Positions 34,111 through 45,591 of a stretch of 64,000 bases of DNA are shown here, piece by piece. Position numbers and translations under genes: made by a program. The stretch's first letter is position 1; every line of letters begins with the position of its first letter. The notes beneath the pieces were generated by a model. The model saw only the letters and a list, made by a program, of their open reading frames with translations, did not search any database and was not told the origin of the DNA. Source of the stretch: Gautieria morchelliformis (taxonomy: Eukaryota > Basidiomycota > Agaricomycetes > Gomphales > Gomphaceae); the NCBI GenBank assembly GCA_015179125.1, contig WHVA01000268.1, forward strand, positions 85,266 through 149,265, written 5' to 3'.

Positions 34111-35545
34111 TACCGATGTCATATGGAGGGGACGCAAACGGTTTCTTGCGCGAGGTTCCTTCGGAAAACGAGGCGCGATACCTCTTGCGGCGTGTACTTT
34201 TGGCCTTCCCTGACCTGGATAACGGTCTGGGATGGGGAAAATATCCGGCACAGCTAGTCTTCCCGACGTATCACTACCGCGCCACCACAACAGTGTGTCG
34301 CCGCCACGGGGCCATATACTCAAGAGGGCAGTCATAGGTATGTCATCCCTGTCGCAGTAGACTTCCAATAATAACCAGGATAAAGGTCATTTTCCAACTG
34401 CTACTCTCGCCACCAGGCGAGACTAAATGTCCTTCTCAGCTATTCTTTACCCTGTCTCTCCATGGTACCATCCCAGCCATGTAGTTACCTCCAAAACGTC
34501 CAGGCAGGGGTTTAGTCTCAGCAGCAGGTAGTCGCATCACAATCACGACGAAAGCACATGTAGAGGTCGAGGTGTAAAGGGTAGATAGCATGTATTTGAG
34601 ACGGGCGCTTTGTATGCTACGTCTTACATAGGGCTTTGCCCCCAAAAGACAAAATATTGGATAAAAAAGAAAAAAGAAAAAAATCACGACGAAAACTTCA
34701 TGACACATGTGAGGTCCTCTGGGTATGTACCCAACGGAACCGTAGCCACGGAGAGAGAGAAGCTGGAGATCCGCAGCGGCCCTACTCATCGAGACTGTAG
34801 CAGACTCGTCGGGTAGGATACCGATTGACACCACTGGCAGAGTATCATCGGGAGCATTGGCCTCAACGTCAGGAATAACGGACGCAACTGGTCAAAACAG
34901 CACCCAGGGTTCAGGCAATGCAGAGGCAGACATCCAGCACCGAATTGGACCGAGATAATGCCAGGTCCTCTGCCAAGTATGTTCTCGCCGTCCAGATCCA
35001 GTTGCGGAGGTTCCTGCCGTTGTGCGTTGTGGTGAGGGTTGAGAATCGCGAGCCCTCGAGCTGAGTATGGGAGACGCTGCCATCCTGGTGGCACTTTTAT
35101 ACCCCATGCCGTTTTGTACCAATTCTGGGCAATCGCTCGCATCGCGCTGTGGGCACCATGTGCACCATACCGGAAGGGTCCTGTTCACGTCGATATTTAC
35201 GAGATTTGGCCGTAAATTTCCACCGGGTAAACCTGCCTCAGGATGGACACCCACCCAAAAGATTGAGAGCAACGTCAGCGCCGGACATGTAACGGCTTAG
35301 GCGCGGCCCAAGCCGAGCGTTGCAGAACTACTTCCAGAAGGCCTGCCACCCATGGAGAATGGTGCTTCAATGCTGCCTAGTCGATTAGATTAAACCTGAG
35401 CGATCGGAACATTGAAGTTATACTAGTAGCGCAGCGACCAAGATAGAACTGGAGAGCAGGCAGAAACGGCCGTTATATGAGGAATCCTAATTCAACATAC
35501 CCTTCCCATCCATGTAGAGAAGCGGTGGACAAAGACCGCGCATCT
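34111..35545 (+). other. 5' flank region of TPR-CHAT copy B, repeat mosaic
   Basis: Blocks at 34220-34960 correspond to blocks at 20640-21460 upstream of gene A and at 29280-29560. The promoter of copy B should lie at its right end. No gene is supported; short frames here are composition shadows. Confidence 0.45.
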
Positions 35546-35622
35546 ACTACCGCGATGTGGTGGTCAACATACCCTTCCCAGCCATGTAGAGAAGGGTATG
35601 TTGACCACCACATCGCGGTAGT
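35546..35622. repeat. Perfect 32-bp inverted repeat, 13-base loop
   Basis: The left arm 35546-35577 (ACTACCGCGATGTGGTGGTC and on) and right arm 35591-35622 are exact reverse complements, with the loop CCAGCCATGTAGA. A direct repeat of the arm end (ACATACCCTTCCCA) precedes it at about 35498. The structure lies 135 bp upstream of the copy B start codon. Confidence 0.92.
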
Positions 35623-35756
35623 GGCGTGATGGTGGATATGGGTGCGTTGGGGGTTGTTGCTGCTATGGGTCCATTAGGGTTACGTGTCCGGCGCCAGTCT
35701 GACGGCCTCAGCTGATCCTCGTGTATGTGTCAGTGGATGTCCCCTCGCACCTTGGC

Positions 35757-38700
35757 ATGGAGTATAACAGCGACATTGCACTCAGAGCACATCTCCGAGA
35801 CCTGCGAGGTCAACTCGATCCTGTAAGCCACAGCGAAATTTCCCAGAGGTTTGGGCTAATGTCTCTGTTCTATTAGGACGACCTCGTCACCCTTGCAACA
35901 CTATTTATCGACTCTGGTGAACAGGAAGATTTGAATTTGGCCATTTCACTTTATCGAGAGGCACTCCACCTGCTCCCTGCACAGCATCCTCGCCGATCCT
36001 CCTCCCTCAATAACATGGCAGTTGCGCTCAGGACACGGTTTGGGCAGTCCGGTCAACGCGAAGACCTAGAGGAGGCGATTTCATCGCATCGAGAAGCACT
36101 CGAGCTGTTCCCTGCACCTCATCCTTTCCGATCCTCCGCCCTCAACAACATTGCAAGTGCGCTCGTGAAACGGTTTGAGGAGTCCGGTCGACACGAAGAC
36201 GTGGAGGAGGCGATTTCATTGCATCGAGAAGCACTCGGGCTGCTCCCCGCACGGCATCCTGATCGATCCTCCTGCCTCCACGACATCCCAATTGCGCTCA
36301 AGACAGGGTTTGATCAGTCCGGTCGACACGAAGACCTGGAGGAGGCGATTCATTGCATCGAGAAGCACTCGAGCTGCTCCCTGCATCGCATCCTGATCAA
36401 TCCAGGTCGTTCACCGGCATCGCAAGTGCGCTCGTGACACGGTTTGAGCAGTCCGGTCGACACGAAGACCTGGAGGAGGCGATTTCATTGCATCGAGAAG
36501 CACTCGAGCTGCGACCTGCGCCGCATCCTCTCCGATCCGACTCCCTCAACAACATCGCAAATGCGCTCTCGACACGGTTTGAGCAGTCCGGTCGACATGA
36601 AGACCTGGAGGAGGCGATTTCATTGCATCGAGAAGCACTCGGGCTGCTCCCTGCACCGCATCCTCTCCGATCCAACTCCCTCAACAACGTCGCAACTGCG
36701 CTCAAGACACGGTTTGGGCGGTTCGGTCGACGCGAAGACCTGGAGGAGGCGATTTCATTGCATCGAGAAGCACTCGAGCTGCGACCTGCACCGCATCCTC
36801 TCCGATCCGACTCCCTCGGCAACATCGCAATTGCGCTCAAGACACGGTTTGAGCAGTCCGGTCGACACGAAGACCTGGAGGAGGCGATTTCATTGCATCG
36901 AGAAGCACTCGAGCTGCGACCACCACCGCATCCTCTCCGATCCGCCCTCCTCAACAACATCGCGAATGCGCTGTCGACACGGTTTGAGCAGTCCGGTCGG
37001 CATGAAGACCTGGAGGAGGCGATTTCATTGTATCGAGAAGCACTCGAGCTGCGACCACCACCGCATCCTCTCCGATCCTCCGCCCTCAACAACATCGCAG
37101 GTGCGCTCCATACACGGTTTGAGCAGTCCGGCCGACACGAAGACTTGGAGCAGGCGATCCAGGTCGTTCACCGGCATCGCAAGTGCGCTCGTGACACGGT
37201 TTGATCAATCCGGTCGACATGAAGACCTGGAGGTGGCGATTTCATTGCATCGAGAAGCACTCAAGCTGCAACCTGCACCCCATCCTTCCCGACCCTCCAC
37301 CCTCAACAACATCGCAGCTGCGCTCTTGACACGGTTTTCAGCAGTTCGGTTGACACGAAGACCTGGAGGAGGCGATTTTATTCCTTCAAGATGCACTAGG
37401 TTTACTTGCGCCTGGTCATCCCTTAACCTGTAGTTGTTCAACACACCTTGGGAGTATGTTTATGACAGCATACACCCACTTTAATGACTTAGGAGATCTC
37501 CAAAGTGCCGTGGATGCCTTTCGGAAAGCAGTGGCATGTGAGACTGCTCCTGCATCTCGACGCTTTGGTGCAGCCAGGGCATGGGCAAGTTGTGCAGATT
37601 CTAGGCATGATTCGGCTTTAGACGCATATCAGGCTGCAATCGAGCTTCTACCCCGTCTGGCCATGCTAAGCCTCGATTTGCCTTCACGCCAGCAAGCCCT
37701 GACATCCGGTACTGATGGCTTGGCTCGTGTGGCTGCTGCTTGTGCAATTGAATCGGATCAGTTCGAGAAAGCAGTCGAGCTACTCGAAGAAGGCCGTGCA
37801 GTATTTTGGTCGCAGGCCCTGCAGCTTCGTACGCCGATGACTGACCTTCGTAAAGTAGCACCAGGGCTTGAGGAAACACTAAGAGATATTTCACTCAAGC
37901 TTGAACGGGGCTCGCTTCGGGATGTGTCATGGGACATATATGATAACTCACAGCGAAGGATGTCAATGGAGCGCGAGGCAGCTCGGTTACGCCGTCTCAA
38001 CGACAAATGGCTTGCAACTTTGGAAGAGGTGCGCCAGTTGGAAGGTTTTGAAGGTTTCTTGCGCCCACGACGAATCTCCACACTCCTGGGTGCAGTAGTC
38101 GATGCACCGGTGGTCATCTTGAATGCGAGCGAAGGTGGCTGCGCTGCCTTAATATTGACATCATTGAATGGCGTCCAGCATGTACCGCTGGCACTGACTT
38201 TTGCTGATGTGACTGTGCTCGTGGATTTCATGCGAATTGCCACTGCGCCAGGCCACCAAGACCTGACCTGTTCTGCATCTATGCAGGCACGTGTTGATGG
38301 CCTTCTTCAACAGAATCTACCTTCTACTACCCTTCAATTAATGGGGCAGAGTTTGGAGAGCCGAGACATGACACGAGTTCAAACCAATCATGAATATAAC
38401 CACTTCCAAATGGTCTTAGCTGTGCTGTGGCAGTCAGTGGTAAGACATGTTTTTCATACTCTGGGTTTAGAGGTCTGTTATGTGTCATCTCACCACTGTT
38501 TCCCTATATGCTCATCCCTATTTTCAGAAATCAGATACACTACCCAACTTGTGGTGGTGCCCCACTGGGCCTTTTACCTTCCTTCCAATACATGCAGCAG
38601 GAATGTACAATGCTGGGGAGCCACAGTGTGTTTCTGACTATGTGGTATCATCATACACTCCGACCATCACCACACTTCTCAGTGATGTGCCCATTTCTGA

Positions 38701-39360
38701 CCCCTTCAAGATGATGGTAGTCATTGAACCCAACACACCTGGCCAAAGTGGGCTCCCATATACCGTTCAGGAGCTGCAAAGGATAGAAAGTCATGTGCCA
38801 GAGAAGGATTTGATTAAGTTCAATTCTGCAAATGTGGATGAGGTTATTTCATCCCTTCCCACTATATCCATTGCCCACTTTGCATGCCATGGGCAACAAC
38901 ATCCGGAGAATCCTCTTGAGAGCTCTCTGATGCTTCATGATGGCCCACTGAAGGTGTCTCAAATAATGATGCAGCCCACACCTAATGCACAACTGGCCTT
39001 CCTTGGTGCATGCCAGACTGCCATGGGTGATAAAGCCCTTCCTAATGAAGTGATCCATCTTGCATCAACACTGTTGTTTGCTGGTTTTCAAGGAGTCATT
39101 GCAACCATGTGGTGGGTCAATCTGATTAGCCCCATATGCAGTGTCTGATTGTTTCTAGGTCCATTTCTGATGAGGATGGTCCGAAGGTTGCAGATGCATT
39201 CTACGAATACCTCTATAGAATGAAGCCATCCACTGTTGTGGGCAAGTTTCAACCCAATACCAGAGAGGCTGCCCGAGCCCTCCATGTTGCCGTTGCCAAG
39301 TTGCGTTCTGAGGGGGTCTCATTCAAACGTTGGGTTCCATTTATTCACATGGGCAGGTAA
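35757..39360 (+). pseudogene. TPR-CHAT copy B, 12 repeat units, frame-broken
   Basis: The structure parallels gene A: exon 1 at 35757-35822 (22 codons, MEYNSDIALRA start), a 54-bp intron, then exon 2 from 35877. Twelve 45-aa units follow, against 34 in gene A. Three lesions break the frame: one T missing near 36351, about 53 bp missing from a unit near 37158, and one extra base near 37338. Past these the linker and CHAT domain are open: intron 38473-38527 (55 bp), HFACHG and GACQTA both present, last intron 39112-39158, stop at 39358-39360. The catalytic part could still be expressed if sequence errors or undetected introns explain the lesions. Called a pseudogene with moderate certainty. Confidence 0.75.
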
Positions 39361-41349
39361 GGGGTGGTGTACTTTCCTGTTCTCATGCATGGTGGCATGT
39401 AATTTAGCAGCTGTACAGTGTATAGGTGAATGCTGCAGTATTATGCTGCAGTATTAATGAGTGTGGAATGAGTCTCAGTCATAAAGTTGCCTTTCTAGCC
39501 ATGACCCTGTCCCATGTTAACCCCCTCATATCAACCCCTTCCTGATCCCTCCAGGCTCCCTCAGTGCACATGTAACCATTCAGTACATCCTTCACCTTTC
39601 ATTCTTGCCTGTCCAGCTCAAAGACACTCATTGTTGGTGGCAGTCTCCAATGCCTCCTCGACCCTCTCCCCATCCACCCTTTGGAACACAAAGTTTCCAG
39701 CATCAAGCCGAACATCAGGTTTCAAGACACCTGGTGAGACCCAGAGATCTACTAGCTGACAGTAAGCATCTTCCAGTTAAATGGAAGGATACTTTGAGTT
39801 TTGGGTGGAATTCCTTTTCTTGCCAAGTTTGTTTATAACAACACTGTTTGCAAAGAAGGGAGTGACCTGGATGCACTGGAGGTGTGGGAAAATTTCCCAA
39901 GTCAGGAAACCCTCTGAAAAATCCTAGGGAAATTCCACATTTCTTGAGAGTTTCCTAAGATAGGAAATTGAGAGGAAATTCAATGTTTTACAAGAGTTTC
40001 CAGTGTTCAGGAAATTGTATAAAAATTGTAAAAATATCACCTAGGAGATTGTCAGGAAACTGCCTCCAGAAACTGACAGTTTAACGATGATTTCCTATCT
40101 AAGGATATCATGAATAAATTCTAAATTTCTTCAGGGTTTTCAGGTACAGGAAACTAGTAGGAAATTCGGAAAAACTTGCCAGGAAATCTTAACAAAATTT
40201 TAAATTTCTCTATGATTTCTGGAAATTATATTAAATATTCAGTTTCTAGGAGTGGGAAATTCATAATATCTCAAAGATTTCCACAAGATTTCCTGGGTTG
40301 GGAAATTGTCCAGAAATCTCAAAAATGTTTATTAATCAGAGATCAAGAGTGACAGGCACTGTGTAGGAACCATCTTTCTAGTCTAAAAACCTCGAAAAAA
40401 GCATTAAAAAGTCTGTAAAAAACCTTTTTCCCATCTTAACCTCAGCCAATACATGCAGCTTTGATGGGGAACTGGATTTAGAATATTCCTTGAATTTTCT
40501 GGCATTTTTTCGCCAATTTTTCTGACCTCCTTGGCTCAAAACTGCCTTATTTTGCTTGACAAAGGTTATGAACCCATGAGAGTCCATAACTTTGTCCTCG
40601 GCGCTCAATTTCAAGCTCCGACCGGAGCGAACCTCGAACGCGCTTATTCAGAGCCGCACGTCCTCAAACACCCACAACTCCGACACTTTGGCTCTTTCAA
40701 TCTCAGCTGGTGAGATTGGGAATATCCGGTGCAGCTTACACAAGCCTGTACACCTAAATATAGTTCAAACCCAGCAGACACATGACTTGCTTCATAGCAA
40801 CCATGGCTGTGTAAGGCTGTGTGCAAGACTGCCCAATGATATGCAGAGCCAAAACTAGGGTGCATAATCAAGCAATCTTATTGGATGCTGAGCCTCCTAG
40901 CTTAGTGCTACAACCCCTGAAATAGGACCCTTGACATCATAGGGCTGTGCAGATCAGGGAAGGTGATTGGCTATCTATTCTTAATTTCCTCGCACAAACA
41001 CACCACTATAGTTACGAGGGTGTGTTTTAGCTGCGCAAATATTTACTTATGACATCACTCGCCTAATAGATAGAAGCTCCCCATTTTACATAATCCTGTG
41101 TAATTTACAATATAAAAGGAGGCCATTCTGACCCCCTAGGAGAATCATCCAATCTAGCAATCTACTGCTTCTATCCTACATGTGACTCGTGTGACTTGCA
41201 TCTTACTAAGCTGCTAATCCCAGCTAGGGTTATTCACTTACTTTAGTGTCTAATTCCTTGTTAAGTAGATACTTTTCTGCTTAGCCACCTAGACTAATCC
41301 TCCGGGTGTAATTCTACAGAGTGAGTCTGTCAATTGATAGTCTTGCCAT
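39361..41349. other. Intergenic, AT-rich, with GGAAATT-rich tract
   Basis: 39361-39590 is shared with the 3' flank of gene A. From about 39890 to 40330 the words AGGAAATT, GGGAAATT and their complements recur many times. 40980-41340 contains ATATAAAAGG, a TATA-like sequence, at about 41111, without a recognisable gene after it before the hAT element. Confidence 0.4.
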
Positions 41350-42852
41350 TAGTGATGGGCATGGCCTGGCTTGGCCTGAAAGCCGTGGCTTTGGCCTGGT
41401 TAGCGCTGGCTTTGGCCTGAAAAATCCTGAGCCAGGCCGTGTGCACTTGGCCTGGCTCGGTTCCAGCTTGGCCTTGGCTTGGGCCATAGCCTGTTGGTGG
41501 GGGAATGGATTGTAGACACAGATATCATTTTGATGTATGTAGCGCAAAAGAGATTAAAATCCTTCCTTAAAATTCTTCCTCATCGTCGATCATGTCGTCG
41601 CAATCACTATCCAACTTGAAGCCTGAGTCAGGCTTGCCCTCGCTGGTTGATCCCTCCATGCCCTCCTCTTCACGTAACAGCTCTATCTCTACCTTCGAAC
41701 TCGGGCTACCTTCACGTACTATGAATCCTGTTTTCTTACACCACTCGTTGTAATTTCCCTGAACAGAATAGATTAGTAAGTTTACAGTAATAACCGTGAT
41801 GTATATACTATTACCTCATGAAACACTTGCATACGCCTGCGAAGTGTAGATACATCATAAATGTATACTTTACTGATTCATAAATAAGTAAATAAGTAGA
41901 GTTCAAAGGCCATGGTGTAACATACTGACACAGTGTGCAATCAATTATTTTTCTTCCGGCTTCCAGGTCCACCCGTGTGTTAGCAAAAAAGAATTGAGTA
42001 TCTAATGTGTGATCCTTTGGGTTTCTGGATTTCGTTGCTGGTACTTCATCTATCCCATCTAGATCTACCAGCCATCCATCCGGGTGGGCAGCATCATGGT
42101 CTAGGACTGGCTACGCTTCAGCGGGTCTTGCTACTGCTAGGTAAATCAGTAAATCAGACATTGAAACAAAAAAGTGGCTAGGTTATGAACCAGGAGAGCT
42201 TACCAGGTATCTCTTTCTCTTGTTGACTTGCTTTTGAAATATCCTTCTGTTGACCTGCCCCGGCCTTTACTTGTTCAGGTGCTGCCTTTGGTCTCTTGTC
42301 TCTACGAGCATCCGCCTCTCTTGCCGAACCAGCCTGTTCCTTCTGAGCTGCCGTTTTGTCTCCTGCACCTGTCTTCGCCGCAAGGGAAGTCTTGGTGAGT
42401 TTCCGGGCCACATTTAGGGGATCGCGTAACGCCGCACTGGGTTTCACCACGCATCCAGTGCTTTTGGTTCGCGCTGTACCTACTTCTAATTGATGATCAT
42501 GATCAGAAGAATCATCAGAATCATCGATACGACGACGACACATGGCAAGTGGATGGCAAGTGGGTAGAGAATAAGGTTTAAGACCACTGTAACTACACTA
42601 CATATCATGAAAAACTTTTTATGTATTCAGAGCACACATGTCCTTATCAGAGCACACATGTCCTTTTTGGCGACCGAAGACCTGGATCTAAGCACCCGCA
42701 GGCCCTGGCTTCCTGGCTTGGCTCTGGCCTGTCAAATCCTGAGCCAGGCCCTGGAGCCGGATGTGCGGACGGCTTGGGCCTGGTTTGGCTCGGCCTATCG
42801 GCGGCTTGGCCTGGCTCGGCAGACGGCCTGGGCCGAGCCGTGCCCATCACTA
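41350..42852 (-). mobile_element. hAT-like DNA transposon with 8-bp target duplication
   Basis: The element starts TAGTGATGGGCA at 41350 and ends TGCCCATCACTA at 42852, perfect 12-bp terminal inverted repeats of hAT type (consensus-like AGNGNTGGGC). It is flanked by the 8-bp direct repeat CTTGCCAT at 41342-41349 and 42853-42860, the length expected for hAT transposases. Subterminal regions are packed with GGCCTGGC/GCTTGGCC words. At 1503 bp it is too short for a full hAT transposase and is probably non-autonomous. It contains one spliced gene on the minus strand. Confidence 0.88.
41567..42543 (-). CDS. BED-finger-like protein of the hAT element, 256 aa, 4 exons
   Basis: Exons (minus): 42543-42204, 42106-41926, 41872-41815 and 41758-41567; 771 nt, closed frame, all GT-AG. 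It starts MCRRRIDDSDDSSDHDH, has a Lys/Ala/Gln-rich basic middle, then a finger-like segment: DCTLC (exon 2), STLRRRMQVFHE (exon 3) and GNYNEWCKK (exon 4). BED fingers of hAT transposases have C-x2-C followed by two spaced His or His/Cys; here the first expected His of the LRRH motif appears as Arg. The C-terminus is acidic (DDMIDDEEEF). No catalytic or hATC dimerisation domain follows. It may be a DNA-binding remnant or a regulator of related elements (inference). Confidence 0.65.
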
Positions 42853-42860
42853 CTTGCCAT

Positions 42861-43439
42861 TCGCACTCCAATACCCGAGAGAGTTTATCAGTTGATTTTC
42901 CTGGTTAATATCTTTCACAAGTCAATTCCTGTTACTTGTAAAAGCCACTTTATATTCTATTCTTTGCCTCTCGTTTTATTGCTGTGCGCTGGTAGATTAT
43001 CAGGGCAGTCCATTTATAAACTCGCCTGCTAAGTACATTCCTTTATATTTTGGAATACGCTTGGACCCCGATAGTGTCCTTGAACCTACAGTCTTTTAGT
43101 TTATTGTTCAGTGCTGCTAAGAAACGCATTGCCTTCCATCTGTATTAACTTGGACTAGTTTTTATGCGGATTGCAACCAAGGTACAAATATTAAATTATT
43201 TCCGGAGTTGTGCTGCAGCATTGTTTAATATTCTTTGAGTCTCGTAAACGACATGTTCTGATAGATTGAAGTGTTAGCAATAACACCAAAGTCTTGAAGG
43301 GTTCCAAAACAGGCACCACTGCACACCTTGCGCTGGTACCCGGCACTGTCAGCACATGCTCTCCATTCCTCATGATCTTCAGGACCCGCTACCAACTTGG
43401 TGAAAATCTGTGAAGCATCTAGCTGCACATCCAATTAGA
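42861..43439. other. Gap between hAT element and MAPK pseudogene
   Basis: No recognised gene. A minus-strand reading at 43225-43434 (ASQIFTKLVAGPEDHEEW) could be the decayed tail or 3' neighbour of the MAP kinase remnant, but I cannot assign it. Confidence 0.35.
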
Positions 43440-45560
43440 CTATACAAGAAAATTTGCCTAGAATTTCCGAACACATTATGACTTTCCAGGTATCCACAAG
43501 GAGATTGGGGTCATTGAAACTCCAGTTAAACTTCTCATTTGCAATAGGCTCATTGCTTGGGTCGTGGTATAGCGAGATGTATTTGTCTGCATGACAGTGG
43601 GTTGCCGTTATGTACTTGCATGGATCACACACAAGCATCTTCTCCAGCAGGTTGAGTGCTAATCAATGGTAAAACATGTGAGTGATGCCTCATCAGCGCA
43701 TGTGAAAAATAAACCACTTTCATACGTGCACCATAGTTTTCTGCTAAATGGAACATGTTCACACTTCAGAAGGCTTTGCACAAACTGGAGCATCTTAAGT
43801 GGAGAGATTAGTCTTTTCCTGAGGCATGAAAGTGCATGGCATCTATATTTTCACTGCAGATTGGCTGGATGACATTGTCTGGTGGCATCCCTAGGAGCTC
43901 AGTGATTATTGAAAATAATTTTACACCTATAAATGGAGATGAGGTCAGAATAGAAGCATGCTATGGAGCTGAGGGATCATGAACAGTCTTTGTCTGGGAA
44001 AAGTGGCTTGCCCTTGAACAATTCTGAGAATATGCATCCAGGGCTTCAAATGTCCACTATGTCAGTTGTAAACACTCTGGTCCGACCCAAGAATGAAGCA
44101 AATATCTCACCCACTATGTCATACTTTTGCTATGTGACCATTATCTTGGGAGCACAGCAGTAGCATGTTGAGATGTAACCAGTCATTTGTGGGTCTTGAA
44201 AACATGCCAGACCCAAATCACAAATCTACATACAGTATCTTTATGGGACAATGTGTGCTACCCTGGTATGTGCACCTTGAGATCACAGTTTTCATTGACT
44301 CAGATATTACTAGGTTTCTGTGTTACGTATCGAGATTTCCACTAAGTCGGAACTGGAAAGGACAGCGGCTTCAACTTGTAGGTTGCGCCCCCAATGAACT
44401 ATCGTCCTAGGTATTTCGGAAATGAGTCGGAAGTCGGTAAGTACTGAACTAGAGGTTGGTCGGAACTTGAGTTGGAACTGAGGCGGAAGGCAGAAGACGG
44501 AAGACGGAGAGAGACTGAGGTCTTGCTAGACTCGCTGTACTAAGAACAGGAGATGGAGCGAAGGAAATCAAGTATTGAAGGTGATTATCTGATTGCAGAA
44601 TAACAGACATACATGAGGGGGTTTTATACAAAGCGCAGAAACAACAAGTAATGGTATGATACTAAGCAAGTTCCGGGGAGTGCGGGAATCGGATAGACAT
44701 ACGGGGTAAGTAACTAATACCGAACAATGGGTGACAAGGGGGGTGCAGGGTAGGGTAAGTACAATGGCAAAGAACAAGGCAGGTAAGTACAATAGGCATC
44801 AGAAGAAACGGAACTACGGAAATGGTATTTTGCTGTGCTCAGGGTTGAGTACGGGGGCTGGTATCTGGAGGTGGCCTGGGGTACTGAAAGAACAAGGGAG
44901 GAGGGTTGTGGATGTTGCGGATGTCGGAATAGAGTTGGAGGTGATGCGGAGGTGGCGTGGAGGATGTGCAGAGGCGGCGGAGATGGTTGATCAGAACAGT
45001 CCTAACATTCTGTCCATCTGTGAACATTTAATAATAGGTTATCACAACTCATTGCACCAAATCTTGATGTACCATGGCAACCGAATGCACATATTCCAGT
45101 CCCTGCTACAAGGCAGCATCAGCCTCTGGGGTAGCTGCATTTCACCAGTATCTGGTACAAGAAGTACTAGATGACCTGCTTCTCTAATGGTTGAGAAGTC
45201 AGCAGCTGGTGAAGATCTGTCCCCAGGAGTTCGGTCACAAAATATCAAGAATCACATTAGAATGGTAGCCATTGAAGTAACAGAAGAGGTACATATCTTC
45301 CAGCAGCAAAATAAACACATAGCTCAGACTAATAATCCACACCAAACATTGCATCAATTATGGGGTAAATGTTATCCCTGAGGGAATGAAAAGACCCACA
45401 TTGTCATAGGTAATATGCTTGAGGAGTTTCGACTCTCTGTATGGCCTCCTGCTCACTACTGGCATTGAAATAGCTTCATGATCTTCTTGATTGTCATGGA
45501 TGCACCTGTTAATTGGTCCTTGGCCAAAGTAGATTGATTTGCATAAGGAATTCAATAGCA
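43440..45560 (-). pseudogene. HOG1/p38-type MAP kinase pseudogene
   Basis: Scattered minus-strand segments follow a HOG1-type kinase in order: DQLTGASMTIKKIMK and SMPVVSRRPYRESKLLKHI (45530-45400), VTELLGTDLHQLLTSQPLEK (45245-45180), GLEYVHSVAMVHQDL (about 45105-45060), KPSNI-stop-VNENCDLK (44314-44270), [20 protein letters not shown] (44225-44165), then [20 protein letters not shown] and [19 protein letters not shown] (43640-43480). The TGY activation motif is specific to the HOG1/p38 class. Catalytic motifs are damaged (HRD to HQD, DFG to DLG, APE to APK) and several stops occur. Intron-like gaps remain, so it is not a retrocopy. A solo LTR (44321-45007) splits it, and a gypsy element abuts the 5' end at 45592. 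Confidence 0.88.
44321..45007 (+). mobile_element. Solo LTR in the MAPK pseudogene, TSD TTCTG
   Basis: 687 bp with inverted ends TGTTA/TAACA, flanked by TTCTG at 44316-44320 and 45008-45012. The word GGCTTCAACTT plus GTAGGTTGCGCCC and a GGGGGTTTTATAC TATA-like block are shared with the LTR at 52590-53053, so both belong to related families. The insertion falls at a 3' splice site of the MAPK remnant. Confidence 0.85.
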
Positions 45561-45591
45561 CATATGCACTTGGTGGTTGATGGGGGGAGCT

